Shown: positions 4,925 through 6,032 of the stretch, in pieces | Numbering within the stretch: the stretch's first letter is position 1 | How the letters are laid out: the number at the start of each line of letters is the position of its first letter | From: Clostridia bacterium | GTDB taxonomy: Bacteria > Bacillota > Clostridia > Christensenellales > CAG-1252 | Length of the DNA stretch: 6,032 nucleotides | Direction: 5' to 3' | Assembly: GCA_009928745.1 (NCBI GenBank) | Contig: SACC01000090.1 | Coordinates: 1-6,032 of the forward strand | Notes under the pieces: generated by a model | Database searches by the model: none | Told to the model about the DNA's origin: nothing | The model's input: only the letters and a program-made list of their open reading frames with translations | Position numbers and translations under genes: made by a program

Positions 4925-6032
4925 TTACCCCTCGCCCCGTAGTCTAGCGAAAGTGGTGGAGTTAAGTTCGTAGGTCTCTTCGGGCATAGTGTTGTAGCCG
5001 TTTTTGTTGCCGGTAGCGAAGACGACATTGGTAGGAGACTTGAGTAGTCTTATATCATAGGATTTCATTATGGCTTTTAGCATACTATTGATTGGCAATA
5101 TACTTAGGTCAATGTCTTCCACACGGTATTTCGCTGGGTCGGCTACAAGGCTGATTCCCTCATAATAGTAATGTGATTCGGGCGGATTAAGCGCAAGATT
5201 GTTGTCTACCCATAACGCAAGCAAAAACATCGAAAGATTAATATAATCACCTTTAATCGTTTTGTATATAAATTTGTCGCTGTCTGATAGTTTTATATAA
5301 TTGCGCACCCATTCGGCAATGCTGTAATTGATTTCGTTGAGCGGCGCGAACGCATCGGGGATAATATTCAGTTGCAGTTGGCTTAGATCTTTCCATATGT
5401 AGAAATAATTTTCTCCGAGTAGTCTAAGCGTAAAATACCTAACATTTTCTCTGCTTGCTTTAGCGTCGGCAATGCTGCTTGGGAAATCGCCGCACATAGA
5501 CAATATTGCGGTGGATATTATATTGGAAAAAATACAATTCTTAACCGTTATATCTGCCCCGTGGTCGTTGCCTGATGTTGTTATTATTGAGGGTCCCGCA
5601 TTATTGCGGAATATACAGCCGTCGAATACTACTGTACCCGTAGAAACATCGCAATGAGTGTAAGCGTATTGGAACAGGCAATATTTGAAAGTATAGGTTA
5701 TCCCTTCGAATTCGCTGTTATCTCCGACAAGCTGCCAGGACAAGCCGCCTTTAATAGCCAACTCGTTGAATGCCTCCTCCGAATCGTCCGAAGTGGGCTT
5801 GTAAGACTGGATAGCCAAATTTTGCACCAACACATTATAGGGTCTTTCTAGTATAAAGAATCCGTGACCGCCCCATTGAAAAATCGAGCTGTTAAAGGCG
5901 GTGGAGTGGAATTGCCCGTCGAACTTGTAACCATTGCCAAAAATCCCGCGGCATATAACAACTTGCGAAGCTTCGGAGCGCATATAAATATTGGTCTGGA
6001 ATACGATAGCCGAGGCAACTCCGTATACAATG
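4925..6032 (-). CDS. Right-handed parallel beta-helix repeat protein, N-terminus outside window
   Basis: The frame ends at TAA (4927-4925) and is open to the right edge, giving about 368 visible C-terminal residues. An ATG at 5983 is internal: the 16 residues before it (IVYGVASAIVFQTNIY) continue the same beta-strand pattern. The first half has short hydrophobic strands alternating with turns, typical of PbH1/pectate-lyase-like rungs: FFILERPYNVLVQNLAIQS, TYTFKYCLFQYA, TVVFDGCIFRNN, and ADITVKNCIFSN. The two -C-I-F- rungs are 27 residues apart, about one helical turn of the usual size. The second half (about residue 185 on) looks alpha-helical or mixed and ends in NGYNTMPEETYELNSTTFARLRGEG. 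There is no LPXTG motif or C-terminal membrane segment. Such proteins are usually secreted or on the surface and bind or cleave polysaccharides, but no catalytic residues can be assigned and the export signal would lie outside the window. The gene is convergent with spoIVA and probably unrelated to it. Confidence 0.72.
   Translation of the reverse strand, partial: IVYGVASAIVFQTNIYMRSEASQVVICRGIFGNGYKFDGQFHSTAFNSSIFQWGGHGFFILERPYNVLVQNLAIQSYKPTSDDSEEAFNELAIKGGLSWQLVGDNSEFEGITYTFKYCLFQYAYTHCDVSTGTVVFDGCIFRNNAGPSIITTSGNDHGADITVKNCIFSNIISTAILSMCGDFPSSIADAKASRENVRYFTLRLLGENYFYIWKDLSQLQLNIIPDAFAPLNEINYSIAEWVRNYIKLSDSDKFIYKTIKGDYINLSMFLLALWVDNNLALNPPESHYYYEGISLVADPAKYRVEDIDLSILPINSMLKAIMKSYDIRLLKSPTNVVFATGNKNGYNTMPEETYELNSTTFARLRGEG

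Noticed and set aside
5472..5851. Two plus-strand frames opposite the beta-helix gene
   Set aside because: They lie opposite clear beta-helix rungs and have no family resemblance or Shine-Dalgarno.
5981..5983. ATG at 5983 (minus strand) as the start of the beta-helix protein
   Set aside because: The frame continues to the window edge with beta-strand-like residues, and there is no Shine-Dalgarno or signal peptide at this ATG.
5848..6030. Short minus-strand frame overlapping the beta-helix gene in another phase
   Set aside because: The beta-helix frame remains open through the whole stretch to the window edge and keeps its strand pattern, so this is a shadow.

Overview
The window looks like a chromosomal segment from an endospore-forming member of the Bacillota, most likely an uncultured Clostridia-type organism. 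The base composition is moderately AT-rich, Shine-Dalgarno sites are strong (GGAGG, GGGAGG), and the stage IV sporulation gene spoIVA is complete with all its known functional residues. No close species assignment is possible from the sequence alone.

Layout. (1) 1-526, + strand: the 3' end of der (engA), the tandem-GTPase ribosome assembly factor. (2) 592-1857, +: a PLP-dependent aminotransferase of the aspartate aminotransferase Ic (AspT, PF12897-like) type. A sigma-70-type promoter with an extended -10 lies across the der stop codon just upstream. (3) 1859-2716, +: a pyridoxal/pyridoxamine kinase (PdxY type). It begins at a GTG one base after the aminotransferase stop, so the two form a tight two-gene unit. 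(4) 2717-2964: a spacer with weak terminator-like hairpins and a near-consensus sigma-E (mother-cell sporulation) promoter. (5) 2965-4443, +: spoIVA, 492 codons. (6) 4444-4924: a 481-base non-genic stretch packed with repeats and hairpins. It holds a hairpin right after the spoIVA stop, two near-identical terminator hairpins, a 42-base imperfect tandem repeat, a nested 53-base inverted repeat and a short Cys-rich reading frame on the minus strand. (7) 4925 to the right edge, - strand: a convergent gene for a right-handed parallel beta-helix protein whose N-terminus lies outside the window.

How the genes fit together. The aminotransferase needs pyridoxal phosphate and the adjacent kinase phosphorylates pyridoxal-type vitamers, so enzyme and cofactor salvage are probably co-expressed. 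In Bacillus and many clostridia, der and spoIVA are also near neighbours, but with gpsA (and often plsY) between them. Here the spacer genes are aspT-pdxY, so the order suggests a conserved der...spoIVA neighbourhood with different cargo. spoIVA has its own sigma-E promoter, so it is probably switched on separately during sporulation. The beta-helix gene is an unrelated transcription unit, and the strong bidirectional hairpin at 4841-4868 probably separates it from spoIVA.

I see no convincing new defence or mobile system here. The most unusual parts are the repeat-dense intergenic block (4444-4924) and the rearranged der-spoIVA neighbourhood.
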